Positions 1 through 9,367 of a DNA stretch of 51,680 bases are shown here, in pieces. Source of the stretch: an uncultured Bacteroides sp. (GTDB lineage: Bacteria > Bacteroidota > Bacteroidia > Bacteroidales > Bacteroidaceae). The notes under the pieces were generated by a model. The model worked only from the letters and a program-made list of their open reading frames with translations, did no database searches and was not told where the DNA came from. Both the position numbers and the translations under genes were made by a program. The stretch lies in NCBI RefSeq assembly GCF_910578895.1, contig NZ_CAJTSC010000024.1, forward strand, positions 1 to 51,680. The letters are read 5' to 3'. Position 1 is the first letter of the stretch. Every line of letters starts with the position of its first letter.

Positions 1-1
1 G

Positions 2-895
2 GTCGGCAGCGTGATAGACGTGCACTCTGCCATCCATACGGGAATTGGCGTCCATGTGAAGAACAGCATCGGCACCTATATCGTCACCGAGATCACGCAC
101 ATTGCGGGTATGGGCGGTAGTTACCAGAACTACTTCACGGCCCTCCCTTCCTCGATTCCCTCGCTTCCGTGCCCTGACGTCCCCCTTCCGGTTGCCCATA
201 CGCAGCAGGCGGTTGTCTTGAGCAACGACGACCCGAAGAAGCTGGGGCGCGTCCAGGTCCGTATGAACTGGCAGAGCGGTTCGATGCAGACCTCCTGGAT
301 ACGCGTGCTTACGCCTGACGCCGGCACGAGCGACAAGGTGTCAACAAACAGGGGGTTCGTTTTCATCCCCGAGAAGGGTGACCAGGTTATGGTCGCATTC
401 CGTTATGACGACCCCAACCGTCCGTTCGTGTTGGGCAGCCTTTTCCACGGGAAGTCGGGCACCGGCGGCGGCAGCTCTAACAAGACGAAGAGCCTGACGA
501 CCCGCAGCGGGTGTACAGTGACGCTCGATGATGAGAAAGGAAGCATTACGATGAAAGACAAGGAAGGCAACAGCTATGTGGCAGACGGAGAAGGAAATAT
601 CACTATCTCCGCTTCTAAGAGCATTACCTTGTGTGTCGGTGAAAACAGCGTCACAATTGATAGTGACGGCAATATATCATCAAATGCCCAAAAAGCCATA
701 ACAGAGTCGGCCGGTGAAAACATCGCCCAATCGGCAAAAAATATTGATTGCACGGCAAATGAAGCCTACAATATCTCCAGTACCGATTTTACAGCCACAG
801 GAAGCAGCAGTGCCTTGGTCAGCGGAACAACAAAAGCCACGGTAGATTCTTCCGGAACTACTGCGGTAACCGGAACAATCGTTAAATTGAATTAG
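2..895 (+). CDS. vgrG: VgrG (TssI) spike protein, C-terminal part
   Basis: This is the 3' part of a type VI secretion spike gene; the frame is open to the left edge, so the true start lies outside the window. VgrG trimers cap the Hcp tube and carry effectors. The visible protein has the gp5-type OB fold (around AVVLSNDDPKKLGRVQVRMN) followed by a region of short D/G/S/T-rich repeats typical of the triple-stranded beta-helix needle, ending in TGTIVKLN. It is followed after 6 bp by a candidate adaptor and then a PAAR-Rhs effector, the usual order of a VgrG effector module. The base composition drops from GC-rich to AT-richer near position 540, where the needle repeats start, which suggests a modular exchange of the tip. 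The family call is firm. Confidence 0.93.
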   Translation, partial: VGSVIDVHSAIHTGIGVHVKNSIGTYIVTEITHIAGMGGSYQNYFTALPSSIPSLPCPDVPLPVAHTQQAVVLSNDDPKKLGRVQVRMNWQSGSMQTSWIRVLTPDAGTSDKVSTNRGFVFIPEKGDQVMVAFRYDDPNRPFVLGSLFHGKSGTGGGSSNKTKSLTTRSGCTVTLDDEKGSITMKDKEGNSYVADGEGNITISASKSITLCVGENSVTIDSDGNISSNAQKAITESAGENIAQSAKNIDCTANEAYNISSTDFTATGSSSALVSGTTKATVDSSGTTAVTGTIVKLN

Positions 896-901
896 CAGTC
901 T

Positions 902-2278
902 ATGAGCAATGCCATACAACAAATAGCAGACAGGATGCTCTACCAATGGGAAGATGCAGTAGGAAAACCGGTCAAGCTAATACGTATCGTCATACAGCCG
1001 GGAGACGAAAGTATGCTCGAGGCTTTCTATGACTATATGCTTGCCGTAGACAGCGAAGAGGAGGATATGGTATTCGTGATAGAACTTCCGTTCAGTTCCA
1101 TCTCCGATTTCTCAAAAGATGTTGTGGCGTATATCGCACAACAGATAGAATACTGGAACCATTCGGAAAAGCCCGAAGAAATCGTCTCCGAGTATGTCGA
1201 TTGGGTTCCGGACTATACGGTCGTGATGCAAGAAAACGAGGCTTCCGTCGCAGTCGCCAACTTGAACCGGCTGACAGAAGTCCTTGTGAGCGGAACCGAT
1301 ATGAAATGCAGTTTTGTGTTCAACCTGAAAAACACATCCGATTATGACGGATGCCGTGAATGGTTTGGAAAAGCCCTTGCCTTGCCGTTCCATCCGCAGA
1401 TGGTATGGGGCATATCTGATATAAAGGGCTATGAACAGTTCGGTAAACTCATGGGCAGGCACTCCGATGACACGGAGTCCATTTATCCACCGATTGATTT
1501 GGGCGAAGCGATGGAACAACTCGCCGAACAAGCGGCGAATGAAGATAAAAGCGATCCGGCAGCTTCCAATTTCAGACTGGTGTTAATCAAACTGATGAAC
1601 AGTGTGAAAAAAGGGAATGTGCCGGAGACGGAGAAATTCGCCAAGCAGTGCCTTGATATCGCTCTTGATAATGTAAAGAGAGATATCCACTGGATCAGCC
1701 AGTTTGTAACCGTATATACCATCCTGTATACCGACCAGTTGGCCCGTAAGGATTATAAGATGGCCATGTACTTTGCGGATAAAGCCGTGGAAGCCGCCGA
1801 AATCGGGGCAGAGAAATTAGACCCCTCGCTGGCTTGCAGATTGCTCGGCAACACCCTGTTGGGGAAGGCTTCCATCTATGTGCGGGAAACGCATTGGAAA
1901 GAGGCCGCCGAGACATACTATCGCGGTGCCGAAGCCTATTCGAAGTGCAACGACTATCTGATGCAGGGCGAATCACTGAGATTGAGCGGCTGGTGCCGGG
2001 AGAAAAATTATGAAAAGTCATTGGCTGCGGAGTGTTATGTGGAAGGGTTTAGGCTCTCCGACAAACTTTCCGCAGAGCTTGTCAGGAACTCTTCTTATCC
2101 TCTTCTGCTGTTAAGCCTGCTGAACTGTCAGGAACGTTCCAAACTGGTCAGCGATGATGAGATAAACGAGGTGCTGACCCGGATGTTCGGAGAGGGATGG
2201 GAGAATTATTTATATGAGTATAAAAGAAATTTAGGGAAATACAATGGTATGGCTGAACAACATATTCAGGAATCTTGA
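902..2278 (+). CDS. T6SS-associated protein, candidate VgrG-effector adaptor
   Basis: This 458-aa soluble protein lies between vgrG and the Rhs effector. The N-terminal half (about 1-190) is a mixed alpha/beta region rich in acidic residues. The C-terminal half (about 210-430) is helical and reads like TPR-type repeats, for example around LARKDYKMAMYFADKAVEAA and WKEAAETYYRGAEAYSKCND. No catalytic motif, signal peptide or membrane segment is visible. Its place suggests a chaperone or adaptor that loads the Rhs protein on VgrG, a role filled in other phyla by unrelated families (DUF4123, EagR, DUF2169). That role is inferred from position only. The gene overlaps the next one by 35 bp, so the two are probably translationally coupled. 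Confidence 0.75.
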   Translation: MSNAIQQIADRMLYQWEDAVGKPVKLIRIVIQPGDESMLEAFYDYMLAVDSEEEDMVFVIELPFSSISDFSKDVVAYIAQQIEYWNHSEKPEEIVSEYVDWVPDYTVVMQENEASVAVANLNRLTEVLVSGTDMKCSFVFNLKNTSDYDGCREWFGKALALPFHPQMVWGISDIKGYEQFGKLMGRHSDDTESIYPPIDLGEAMEQLAEQAANEDKSDPAASNFRLVLIKLMNSVKKGNVPETEKFAKQCLDIALDNVKRDIHWISQFVTVYTILYTDQLARKDYKMAMYFADKAVEAAEIGAEKLDPSLACRLLGNTLLGKASIYVRETHWKEAAETYYRGAEAYSKCNDYLMQGESLRLSGWCREKNYEKSLAAECYVEGFRLSDKLSAELVRNSSYPLLLLSLLNCQERSKLVSDDEINEVLTRMFGEGWENYLYEYKRNLGKYNGMAEQHIQES

Positions 2279-2531
2279 GAGGATGTTCACGGATGCGACC
2301 GAATATACCTACGCGAATCCCAAGGCGGGATACCTGGTAGTTATCCTCCTGCTTTTGGTATGGCTTGCGGGGCTGATATTCGACTGGAAATGGACTTATT
2401 TCAGGCCCGGAAGCTGGGGAGGAAATTTCTTGCTTGAACTGTTAGGACCAGCCGGGTTCCGTTTTTGGCTCGGGGTCATAATCGTAATTGCCATCCTTGC
2501 ATCCACTTATTTGTATTTTCGGATTAAATAA
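2244..2531 (+). CDS. Small two-helix membrane protein, Imm17-like candidate immunity
   Basis: This 95-aa protein has two clear membrane helices (about residues 29-46 and 74-92) joined by a short loop with WKWTYFRPGSWGG. The start ATG at 2244 is preceded by an AGGGAA ribosome-binding site and lies inside the end of the upstream gene. Length, topology and position beside a PAAR-Rhs gene fit the Imm17 type of small membrane protein found in polymorphic toxin loci. Immunity genes usually follow the toxin rather than precede it. This one may therefore protect against the conserved part of the effector or help its membrane delivery. The family assignment was made from memory and is moderate. Confidence 0.6.
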   Translation: MVWLNNIFRNLERMFTDATEYTYANPKAGYLVVILLLLVWLAGLIFDWKWTYFRPGSWGGNFLLELLGPAGFRFWLGVIIVIAILASTYLYFRIK

Positions 2532-2551
2532 CGACTTAAATAAAGACGGCT

Positions 2552-5500
2552 ATGGCAGACACAGGTTATTTCGATAGCGTGAGTGCGAATCTTAAGGCGG
2601 GCATCGGTGCGCAAGCCGAGGGCATCGCAAACGGTGTGACGGCGAACTCCGAAGCCGGTGTTTCTCCGTCAGTGAACGCCCTCGACACGGGCGTGAAGGC
2701 TGCTGCTGCCATCAGCGGTCTTGCCGACGGCTTGAGCGAAGCTGCCATGCTTCCCCTATTGGGAGCGATGGGTATGAAGGGCCAGGCCTGCCTCCCCATT
2801 TCGAAGCAGCTCGATCCCGTCATCGGTGTGGACATCCATCTTGTGAACATCCCCCCGTCTCCTGTCGTCCCTATGCCACATCCCTATGTGGGCGTGCTTC
2901 TCCGTCCGCAGGACTTCATCGCTGCCGCAGTGTCTTCGTTCATCCCTCCACCCCCTACGGTGGAAGAGGCCGGCAGTGCCGACGCTGCGAAACTCGCCGA
3001 GGTCGGTCACACGGTACTGACCATGGTGGTGGGGATGTTGGGAGCCACCGTCAAGATCGGAGGCTTCATCCCGCGTGCCGTGGCTTCCACGCCTACGCAG
3101 AGCGTCCCTCACATCCCGATGGGGGCCGGCTGGGCTGCTCCCTCTGCTGCGATTCCCAAGAACAACGGCCACGCTTTTATGGGGAGCCTTACGGTGCTCG
3201 CCGATGGTATGCCTCTCTCGGGCGGCGGTGCGCATCTGCACCTTGACTGCAACGATCTCGGCATCCCGAGCGTACACAAGGTTCCGGGCCTGTTCCTGCC
3301 CACGGGTGTCATCAACCCGATACCACCCGCGAAACAGATACTCACCAGCCCTGTTCCCGTGCCCGTCAACCCGATGGCCGCTCTCACACGCAAGTGCAAG
3401 GGCGCGTTGGGCCGGTTCTACAAGAAAAAGACCCAGAAGATAGCAGACAAACTGCACAGCAAGGTCAACAATAAGATAAAGAGCAGCTCCCTGAAAGGGA
3501 TGCTCCACAAGGCCATCTGTACCGTTACGGGACACCCCGTAGACGTCGCAAGCGGTACTTTCTTCACCGACGAAGAAGACTTCTGGCTGGACGGCCCCGT
3601 GCCGCTCTCCTGGGAACGCACGTGGTATAGCCGCAGCGACTACCGCGGGCCTCTCGGCAACGGCTGGCACCATGCCTACGACATGGGTATCGTGGTGGAG
3701 CCTGAAGAGGGCACGCTCACGCTACGCATGAGCGACGGCATACCCGTGACGTTCCCGTTGCCTACTGCGGGCAAGCCTTCGTTCATCCTGTCCGAGCGCA
3801 AGGAGGCGCGTCTGGAGGGTGACGGCGGCTACTGCGTGTGGGATATGGCAGAAGATCTCTACTACCGCTTCACTCGCCGCGAGTACGACTCTGTTCGTCT
3901 GCTGGAAAGTGTCACGGACTGTAACGGGCTTGGTATCCGCTTCGGTTACACCCGGGAGGGATGGCTCTCGTCCATCACCGACAGTGCTGGGCGCGAGTTG
4001 CGTGTCGTGCCCGACACGCGTAGCGGGCGTATCCTTGAGATATGGGGGCCGCACCCTGATGAACCGGGAAAAGAGGTTGTCCTCGCCTCCTACGAATACG
4101 ATGCTAACGGCAACATGACCCGGCAGCGCAATGCCGTGGGTGACGCGATGTCCTACGAGTATGCCGGACGTCTTATCGTGAAGGAGACGTGGCGCAACGG
4201 CCTCTCGTGGTACTTCGAGTATGATGGCACGGGCATCGGCTCTCGCTGTGTCCACACCTGGGGCGACGGCGGCATCTATAACCACAAGCTGACCTTCCGC
4301 GAAGGTGTTACCGAGGTGCTCGACAGCCACGACGCACTTACGGTGTACCACCACCGGAGCGGCCTTGTGTGGAAGAAGGTGGACGCCAACGGCGGCGAGC
4401 ACCTTTGGCGTTACAACGACAGCCGCCAGCTCCTCGAACAGACCGACCCGTTGGGTAACAGCACCCTGTACAAATACGACGTTTGGGGCAATTGCACCGA
4501 CAGTTCCGATCCTTGCGGTGGAAGTGTCAGTGCCGTCTATCCCAAGAAGGGCGACCTGCGTAACCGTCCTATCTCCGTGACTACCCCAGACGGGGGCACG
4601 TGGGAGTTCGGGTACAACCGCTCGGGTAACCTTGTGAGCCGCACCAACCCGGAGGGGGCGGTCACGAAGTTGTCCTACAGTGACGGCCTCGTTTCCTCGG
4701 TGAAAGACCCCTACGGTGTTGTGACGAAACTCGCCTATGACCGTTTCGGCAACCTGACGGAAGCCACCGACAGCCGGGGCAACACCTCCCGCTACGGCTA
4801 CGACCTGCTCGGCCGTTGCGTGCACGTGACCAACCCCAAGGGCGCGGTGCAGGAAAGGGAATACGACCTTATCGGGCGCGTGACGCACGTGCTTGACTTC
4901 GACGGCAACGATATACACCTGTCCTACGACGGGATAGATAACTTGACGGAGTACCGTGACAACGTGCAACGCGTGGAGTACGGCTACTCGGGTATGTGGA
5001 AGCTGACTCGCCGCCGCGATTCCCGTGGGGTCGTCCTGTTCCGCTACGACCGTGAGGAACGTCTGTGGGGCGTGGTCAACGAGCGTCTTCGCACCTACGA
5101 GTTCGACCTTGACGCCATTGGCAACGTCACAGCAGAGAAAGGCTTCGACGGCGAAGTGCGGCGATACCTGCGTGACCGCGGGGGCCGTGTCGTGCGGGAG
5201 ACGCTTCCTTCGGGCACGGAGCGCGAATACAGCTATGACGCCTGCTCGCGTGTGACGCACGTATCTTACCCGACCTCCGACGCCCCCGCCCAAAGCTATG
5301 CCTACGGGCTTTCCGGCAGGCTTGCGATGGCTTCGCGGGGAGACAGCACGGTCGAGTTCGCCTACAACTCCCTCGGCCTTCCGATACAGGAGACAGCCGA
5401 CGGCAATACCATACAGCGCACCTACGACCAAACCGGCAGGATACTGACGCTTGAGAGCACGTCGGGTGCCTCGCTGCGCTATACCCGCAACTCCTACGGT

Positions 5501-6994
5501 GAACTGGAGGGGTTCTCCGCTACGGACGGAACCGATGCCGACGGCGCGGGCACGTGGGAGTCCTCCCACCGCCACGACACGCTGGGCTTCGAGGTGGAGC
5601 GTATTCTCCCGGGCGGTGTCGTGCGTTCGTTCGCATACGACGACATCGGCCGTCTCGTGGACGTCCGCACACGCAAAGACGCGCGTACGCGGCATACGCG
5701 CCGCTACCGCTGGGGCGTCGCAGACAGGCTGCTGTCCGTGGATGACAGTAAGTATGGCGAGACCCGCTACTCATATACCCCTACTGGTCAGCTTGACAGG
5801 GCTGTGTACTCTGACGGCAGCGAGCGTTGGCGAAAGAGCGACGCGCTGGGCAACCTGTACCCCGATCCTGACATGAAGGTGCGCCGGTATCTGAGCGGCG
5901 GCCGTCTGGAGCAGGACGGCGAGTGGCACTGCGAGTACGATGCGGACGGTAATCTGACCGAACGATACCGTGGAACCGGAAAATGGCTTGACGGCAAGAA
6001 AGAGCGTTGGAGATACCGATGGAATGCCGACGGCTCGCTTGTAAAGGTTATTCGTCCCGACAAGAGGGAGGTGGAGTTCACGTATGATGCGCTGGGGCGC
6101 AGGCTCAGCAAGAGTTTCGGCGCGGTTGTCACCCAGTGGATTTGGAATGGCAACGTCCCATTGCACCAGTGGCGGGAGTACCGTGAATACTCTTTCGCGG
6201 AAAACCGTTGGCACACCGACCCTGAACGCTGCGACATGACGGTGTGGCTCTTCGACGAGGAGTCATTCGTGCCAATGGCGATGCTCAGGGGCGGCAAATC
6301 CTACTCGATACTGACCGACCAGCTCGGAACACCGACAGAGGCATACGACACTGAGGGTAACGAGGTGTGGAGCCGTGTGCTCGACATGGACGGCAACGTC
6401 ATTGAGGAGACCGGCAATAAGGGTATGATACCGTTCTTGTTCCAAGGACAGTACTATGACCGGGAGACGGGGTTGGCGTACAACAGGTTCAGGTACTATG
6501 ATCCGAAGACAGGGGCGTATATCTCGCAGGATTTAATTAGATTGGCAGGAAAGAATCCTACACTTTATGGATATGTTAGTAACCCTAATAATTCCTTTGA
6601 TATTTGGGGGCTTGACACTGTATATAGTAGAAAAAAACGAGCAAGAGATGGAACAGAAAAGCCATATGTTGGTAGTGCAAAATATGGAATCCATAAACGA
6701 TATACCTCCAAAGATTTAGAAGGAGCAGATGGGAAAGACGTATTTGATGGATTAAACCATGATACATCCAGAGGTTTAGAGCAATTGATATATGAACGAG
6801 GCATAGAAAAAAAGGGTAAGGATTATTGGGCTAACAAGTATAATCCGGTTTCACCAGCTCATGCCAAAGGAAATAAAATATATAAAGATAATATGGATAA
6901 ATACACCTATCGAACAGAAAAAGCTAAAGAAGTTATGAAGGAACAATATGGAGAGGATTGGCTTAACGTCATTGATGAATCTTTTGGCTTTTAA
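2552..6994 (+). CDS. PAAR-Rhs type VI effector with GIY-YIG/URI-like toxin tip
   Basis: This 1480-aa polymorphic effector starts with two PAAR-like segments (about residues 85-130 and 185-245, with PMPHPYVGVLL and HIPMGAGWAAPS). A DUF6531-type region begins near residue 325, and a long array of YD/RHS repeats follows. The core ends with YDRETGLAYNRFRYYDPKTG and DIWGL near residue 1350. The last 130 residues form the toxin. They contain YVGSAK, HKRY, GLEQLIYE and NKYNPVSP in the order expected for a GIY-YIG/URI endonuclease fold, so nucleic-acid cleavage is the best guess. Codon use changes abruptly from GC-rich to AT-rich near 6530, marking a swapped toxin tip. The TAA stop was used as the target of an IS insertion. 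Effector identity is certain; the toxin fold is inferred. Confidence 0.9.
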   Translation: MADTGYFDSVSANLKAGIGAQAEGIANGVTANSEAGVSPSVNALDTGVKAAAAISGLADGLSEAAMLPLLGAMGMKGQACLPISKQLDPVIGVDIHLVNIPPSPVVPMPHPYVGVLLRPQDFIAAAVSSFIPPPPTVEEAGSADAAKLAEVGHTVLTMVVGMLGATVKIGGFIPRAVASTPTQSVPHIPMGAGWAAPSAAIPKNNGHAFMGSLTVLADGMPLSGGGAHLHLDCNDLGIPSVHKVPGLFLPTGVINPIPPAKQILTSPVPVPVNPMAALTRKCKGALGRFYKKKTQKIADKLHSKVNNKIKSSSLKGMLHKAICTVTGHPVDVASGTFFTDEEDFWLDGPVPLSWERTWYSRSDYRGPLGNGWHHAYDMGIVVEPEEGTLTLRMSDGIPVTFPLPTAGKPSFILSERKEARLEGDGGYCVWDMAEDLYYRFTRREYDSVRLLESVTDCNGLGIRFGYTREGWLSSITDSAGRELRVVPDTRSGRILEIWGPHPDEPGKEVVLASYEYDANGNMTRQRNAVGDAMSYEYAGRLIVKETWRNGLSWYFEYDGTGIGSRCVHTWGDGGIYNHKLTFREGVTEVLDSHDALTVYHHRSGLVWKKVDANGGEHLWRYNDSRQLLEQTDPLGNSTLYKYDVWGNCTDSSDPCGGSVSAVYPKKGDLRNRPISVTTPDGGTWEFGYNRSGNLVSRTNPEGAVTKLSYSDGLVSSVKDPYGVVTKLAYDRFGNLTEATDSRGNTSRYGYDLLGRCVHVTNPKGAVQEREYDLIGRVTHVLDFDGNDIHLSYDGIDNLTEYRDNVQRVEYGYSGMWKLTRRRDSRGVVLFRYDREERLWGVVNERLRTYEFDLDAIGNVTAEKGFDGEVRRYLRDRGGRVVRETLPSGTEREYSYDACSRVTHVSYPTSDAPAQSYAYGLSGRLAMASRGDSTVEFAYNSLGLPIQETADGNTIQRTYDQTGRILTLESTSGASLRYTRNSYGELEGFSATDGTDADGAGTWESSHRHDTLGFEVERILPGGVVRSFAYDDIGRLVDVRTRKDARTRHTRRYRWGVADRLLSVDDSKYGETRYSYTPTGQLDRAVYSDGSERWRKSDALGNLYPDPDMKVRRYLSGGRLEQDGEWHCEYDADGNLTERYRGTGKWLDGKKERWRYRWNADGSLVKVIRPDKREVEFTYDALGRRLSKSFGAVVTQWIWNGNVPLHQWREYREYSFAENRWHTDPERCDMTVWLFDEESFVPMAMLRGGKSYSILTDQLGTPTEAYDTEGNEVWSRVLDMDGNVIEETGNKGMIPFLFQGQYYDRETGLAYNRFRYYDPKTGAYISQDLIRLAGKNPTLYGYVSNPNNSFDIWGLDTVYSRKKRARDGTEKPYVGSAKYGIHKRYTSKDLEGADGKDVFDGLNHDTSRGLEQLIYERGIEKKGKDYWANKYNPVSPAHAKGNKIYKDNMDKYTYRTEKAKEVMKEQYGEDWLNVIDESFGF

Positions 6995-7852
6995 GAGCTT
7001 GTTTAAATTTTCCTCAATAATAATCTTATAGTGGCTAATTTGACCATTTCCTCTGCCGAGTCGAATGTTAGTTCATAGTTTCGGCAGAGCCTTCTATTGT
7101 AATCCATCCATGAGAATGTTCTTTCCACAATCCATCTCTTTTGAATGGGTCTGAATCCCTGTTCCTTGTACGCACTGATAACAACCTGAATGACATATCC
7201 GAATTTCTTTCTTATGTTATCGACAAGTTCTCCTCGGTAACCTCCATCGGCAAGAATGTTTTTTACACTGGAGCACATCTCCTTAAGAACCCTCATCAGC
7301 AAATAAGCGGCTTTACTGTCATGCACATTAGCTATGGTGACCATAACGGCAATAAGAAAGCCATTCTTATCCACTATGACATGCCGTTTTATGCCTTTTA
7401 CCTTTTTGTTTCCATCAATACCGTTCAAAGAAGCATTGTTCCCACATCTGACGCTTTGACTGTCCATAATTCCTACACTGGGTTCCATGCTTTGACCGCG
7501 TTTCACACGTACATGCCCACGCAATTTCTCTAACAACAAGTCAAAATCCAATTGAGAGGCCCATTTGCGATAGTAGTAATAGACCAACTGCCACTTGGGA
7601 AAGTCAAGAGGAAGCATCCGCCATTGACAACCTGTCTTTACCAGGTAAAATATAGCGTTCCAAATCAATCGCAAATCATATTTTCGCTTTCTTTCTTGCA
7701 GGTTCAATACTTTTGTTATATATTGCCACTCGGTTTCCGTTAAATCTGTCTGATACATCTTTTTTTAAGTTTGGTCGCTTCATAGAAAGAAATAATCTGG
7801 CGGATACGGAAACCTCTTTAGAAAAAGATTTCAGTCATTTTTAAACAGGCTC
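6995..7852. mobile_element. IS5-family (IS427-like) insertion sequence, complete
   Basis: The element is 858 bp long with 13-bp imperfect terminal inverted repeats: GAGCTTGTTTAAA at the left and, in reverse complement, GAGCCTGTTTAAA at the right. A 3-bp target duplication TAA flanks it (6992-6994 and 7853-7855), matching the TNA targets known for the IS427 group. It carries one intact transposase. Removing the element and one TAA restores an arrangement in which the Rhs stop codon is followed after 15 bp by the next ATG (7871). The insertion therefore split a tightly coupled effector-immunity pair without changing either protein. Confidence 0.93.
7003..7758 (-). CDS. IS5-family transposase
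   Basis: This 251-aa DDE transposase is read against the direction of the T6SS operon. The catalytic triad is visible as D99 in IMDSQS, D171 in ILADGGYRG and E212 in IVERTFSWMD, the last followed by the typical R and W residues. The N-terminus (LTETEWQYITKVL) is the usual DUF4096-type DNA-binding segment. The frame is intact, so the element may still be mobile. Transcription of this gene runs antisense to any read-through from the Rhs gene into the downstream gene. Confidence 0.95.
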   Translation of the reverse strand: MYQTDLTETEWQYITKVLNLQERKRKYDLRLIWNAIFYLVKTGCQWRMLPLDFPKWQLVYYYYRKWASQLDFDLLLEKLRGHVRVKRGQSMEPSVGIMDSQSVRCGNNASLNGIDGNKKVKGIKRHVIVDKNGFLIAVMVTIANVHDSKAAYLLMRVLKEMCSSVKNILADGGYRGELVDNIRKKFGYVIQVVISAYKEQGFRPIQKRWIVERTFSWMDYNRRLCRNYELTFDSAEEMVKLATIRLLLRKI

Positions 7853-7870
7853 TAAAATATCAAAAATATT

Positions 7871-8803
7871 ATGGTTATCGAAAATCTAAACAAATATAGA
7901 TGCAATCAAATTGAGTCTTTAGAGAATCCTGAGAATACTATTCGTTTAATAATCAAGGATGAACTTGATCCAATTAAAATTGAAATATTGAAAGATTCTC
8001 TTGTCAATCCAAATACTACTATTACCTTAGTGTTTGCAGCAGATGATAATAACATAAATTATCAACAATTTGAATGTATAAAAGACAATGTTGTTGCTAT
8101 TGAATCATACAATAGAAAAACTGAATTAAAAAGTATTTCAGGAATTTCTATATTCGGTCATTTAAAAAAAATAATTATAACCGATTTATATAGTAAAAGT
8201 ATAGATTTATCTGAACTTAAACTAATTAATTCTTTGAAAGAATTATGCTTATTATACAATAATTTGACAAGAAGTCAACATCTGCTTATTAGTGATTTAA
8301 AGCAGTTAGAGGGTTTAGAAGTAAAAGGTCTTGATGTTGATTTACTAATGCCATTGCCAAATGTAAAACAATTAGAGTGTTATAATTTAAAAAGTGGTAA
8401 AACTATATGTGAAAAATTGCCACAATTGCAAACTTTATCAATTCATAAGTCTTCGAAAAATCTTAATCTTGATTTTCTATCGGATTTAGTATGTTTAGTT
8501 TGTTTAGAAATAGATGGATTGAGTCATATTCAAAAAATTCCCGATTTAAATAATCTTGTTTATTTACGTTGTTTGTGGCTAAATAATATGAAAAATCTGG
8601 AGTATTTTCCTATACTTAATGAATATATGGAGTTTGTTAAACTATCTGGGAATCTCTCAAAATTAGAAATTCAATGTTTGTCGGAATTAACTCCTGACAA
8701 ATTGCCAAATATAAAAAGAATTGCAATAGATTTAGGGAATGATAAAAAATCAGATATAGTACTGAATAGGTTTCTTAATGTTTGTGAATCAGGTAAATGG
8801 TAA
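7871..8803 (+). CDS. Leucine-rich-repeat protein, candidate immunity to the Rhs toxin
   Basis: This 310-aa cytoplasmic protein is very AT-rich, like the toxin tip upstream and unlike the Rhs core. Repeated leucine patterns (LKELCLLYNN, LEGLEVKGLD, LQTLSIHKSS, LRCLWLNNM) indicate a divergent leucine-rich-repeat solenoid from about residue 100 on. No signal peptide or membrane segment is seen, which fits an inhibitor that meets a nuclease toxin in the cytoplasm. Before the IS insertion its ATG lay 15 bp after the Rhs stop. The shared base composition and position make it the best candidate for cognate immunity. It is now cut off from the effector promoter by 858 bp of IS sequence, and expression may depend on the IS end. 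Confidence 0.72.
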   Translation: MVIENLNKYRCNQIESLENPENTIRLIIKDELDPIKIEILKDSLVNPNTTITLVFAADDNNINYQQFECIKDNVVAIESYNRKTELKSISGISIFGHLKKIIITDLYSKSIDLSELKLINSLKELCLLYNNLTRSQHLLISDLKQLEGLEVKGLDVDLLMPLPNVKQLECYNLKSGKTICEKLPQLQTLSIHKSSKNLNLDFLSDLVCLVCLEIDGLSHIQKIPDLNNLVYLRCLWLNNMKNLEYFPILNEYMEFVKLSGNLSKLEIQCLSELTPDKLPNIKRIAIDLGNDKKSDIVLNRFLNVCESGKW

Positions 8804-9061
8804 ACTGTGAATCATAGTTATAGCAGATGTAGACATACAATTTCACGGAATTACGTACGGTGTAAAAGCGAATTTCGAAGTTTTGATGTCACTGTTTTTG
8901 AATGCACTTGCGAGCGAAGTTGGACAATTTTTGCTAAAAAGCCTCTAAAATATAGCGGGCATCTATACAGTAAAGTCAAATTGACGGCATACTATGAAAC
9001 GAAAAGATAGTTGCCAAATATCAACAAACTGTTGAACTGCTAACCGCCAACAAATCCGATA

Positions 9062-9103
9062 CATTAAAGCGAAGCAACCCATTGTGATTGCCTCGCTTTA
9101 ATG
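9062..9103 (+). terminator. Hairpin after the T6SS effector-immunity genes
   Basis: A 16-bp inverted repeat (9062-9077 with 9088-9103; arms begin CATTAAAGCGA and end TCGCTTTAATG) has one mismatch and a 10-nt loop. It lies 260 bp after the LRR gene and could end transcription in either direction. No long T-run follows, so it is only a probable terminator. Confidence 0.5.
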
Positions 9104-9129
9104 ATATATTCCGATTTAGAAGATTCTCC

Positions 9130-9291
9130 TTACATTGCTACGGCATACATCACTTTCGCATATAACGAGTTTACCGGATGCACAGAATAGCGGTAAGTAT
9201 CGGTATCTTCATCGTAAGTCTCAGGCAGAATGTGACATTATCCCAATCAGCATTGTTCGGGTTATTCACATATCCGACAAACACCCCATGA
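9130..9291 (-). pseudogene. C-terminal gene remnant, frameshifted
   Basis: On the minus strand a stop at 9130-9132 is preceded by a coding-like stretch reading ...YDEDTDTYRYSVHPVNS and ending YAKVMYAVAM. Further upstream, in another frame, GVFVGYVNNPNNADWDNV can be read. The two parts join only with a frameshift near 9220, and no start codon is found. This appears to be the tail of a decayed protein of unknown family, left between the immunity gene and tssD. The spacer 8804-9061 shows no convincing gene. Confidence 0.4.
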
Positions 9292-9367
9292 AATGACGTT
9301 TTATAAAGAATACAGCCTGTAAATTGATTTTGTTCTAATTTATTGGCTATAAATTTTTAATTGATTG

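Noticed and set aside
3722..5695. 657-aa minus-strand frame
   Set aside because: It is antisense to the Rhs core and arises from its GC-rich repeats; no start signals or protein-like features.
8807..9010. 67-aa frame after the LRR gene
   Set aside because: GTG start without ribosome-binding site, Arg/Ser/Cys-rich composition unlike protein; more likely spacer or a decayed end.
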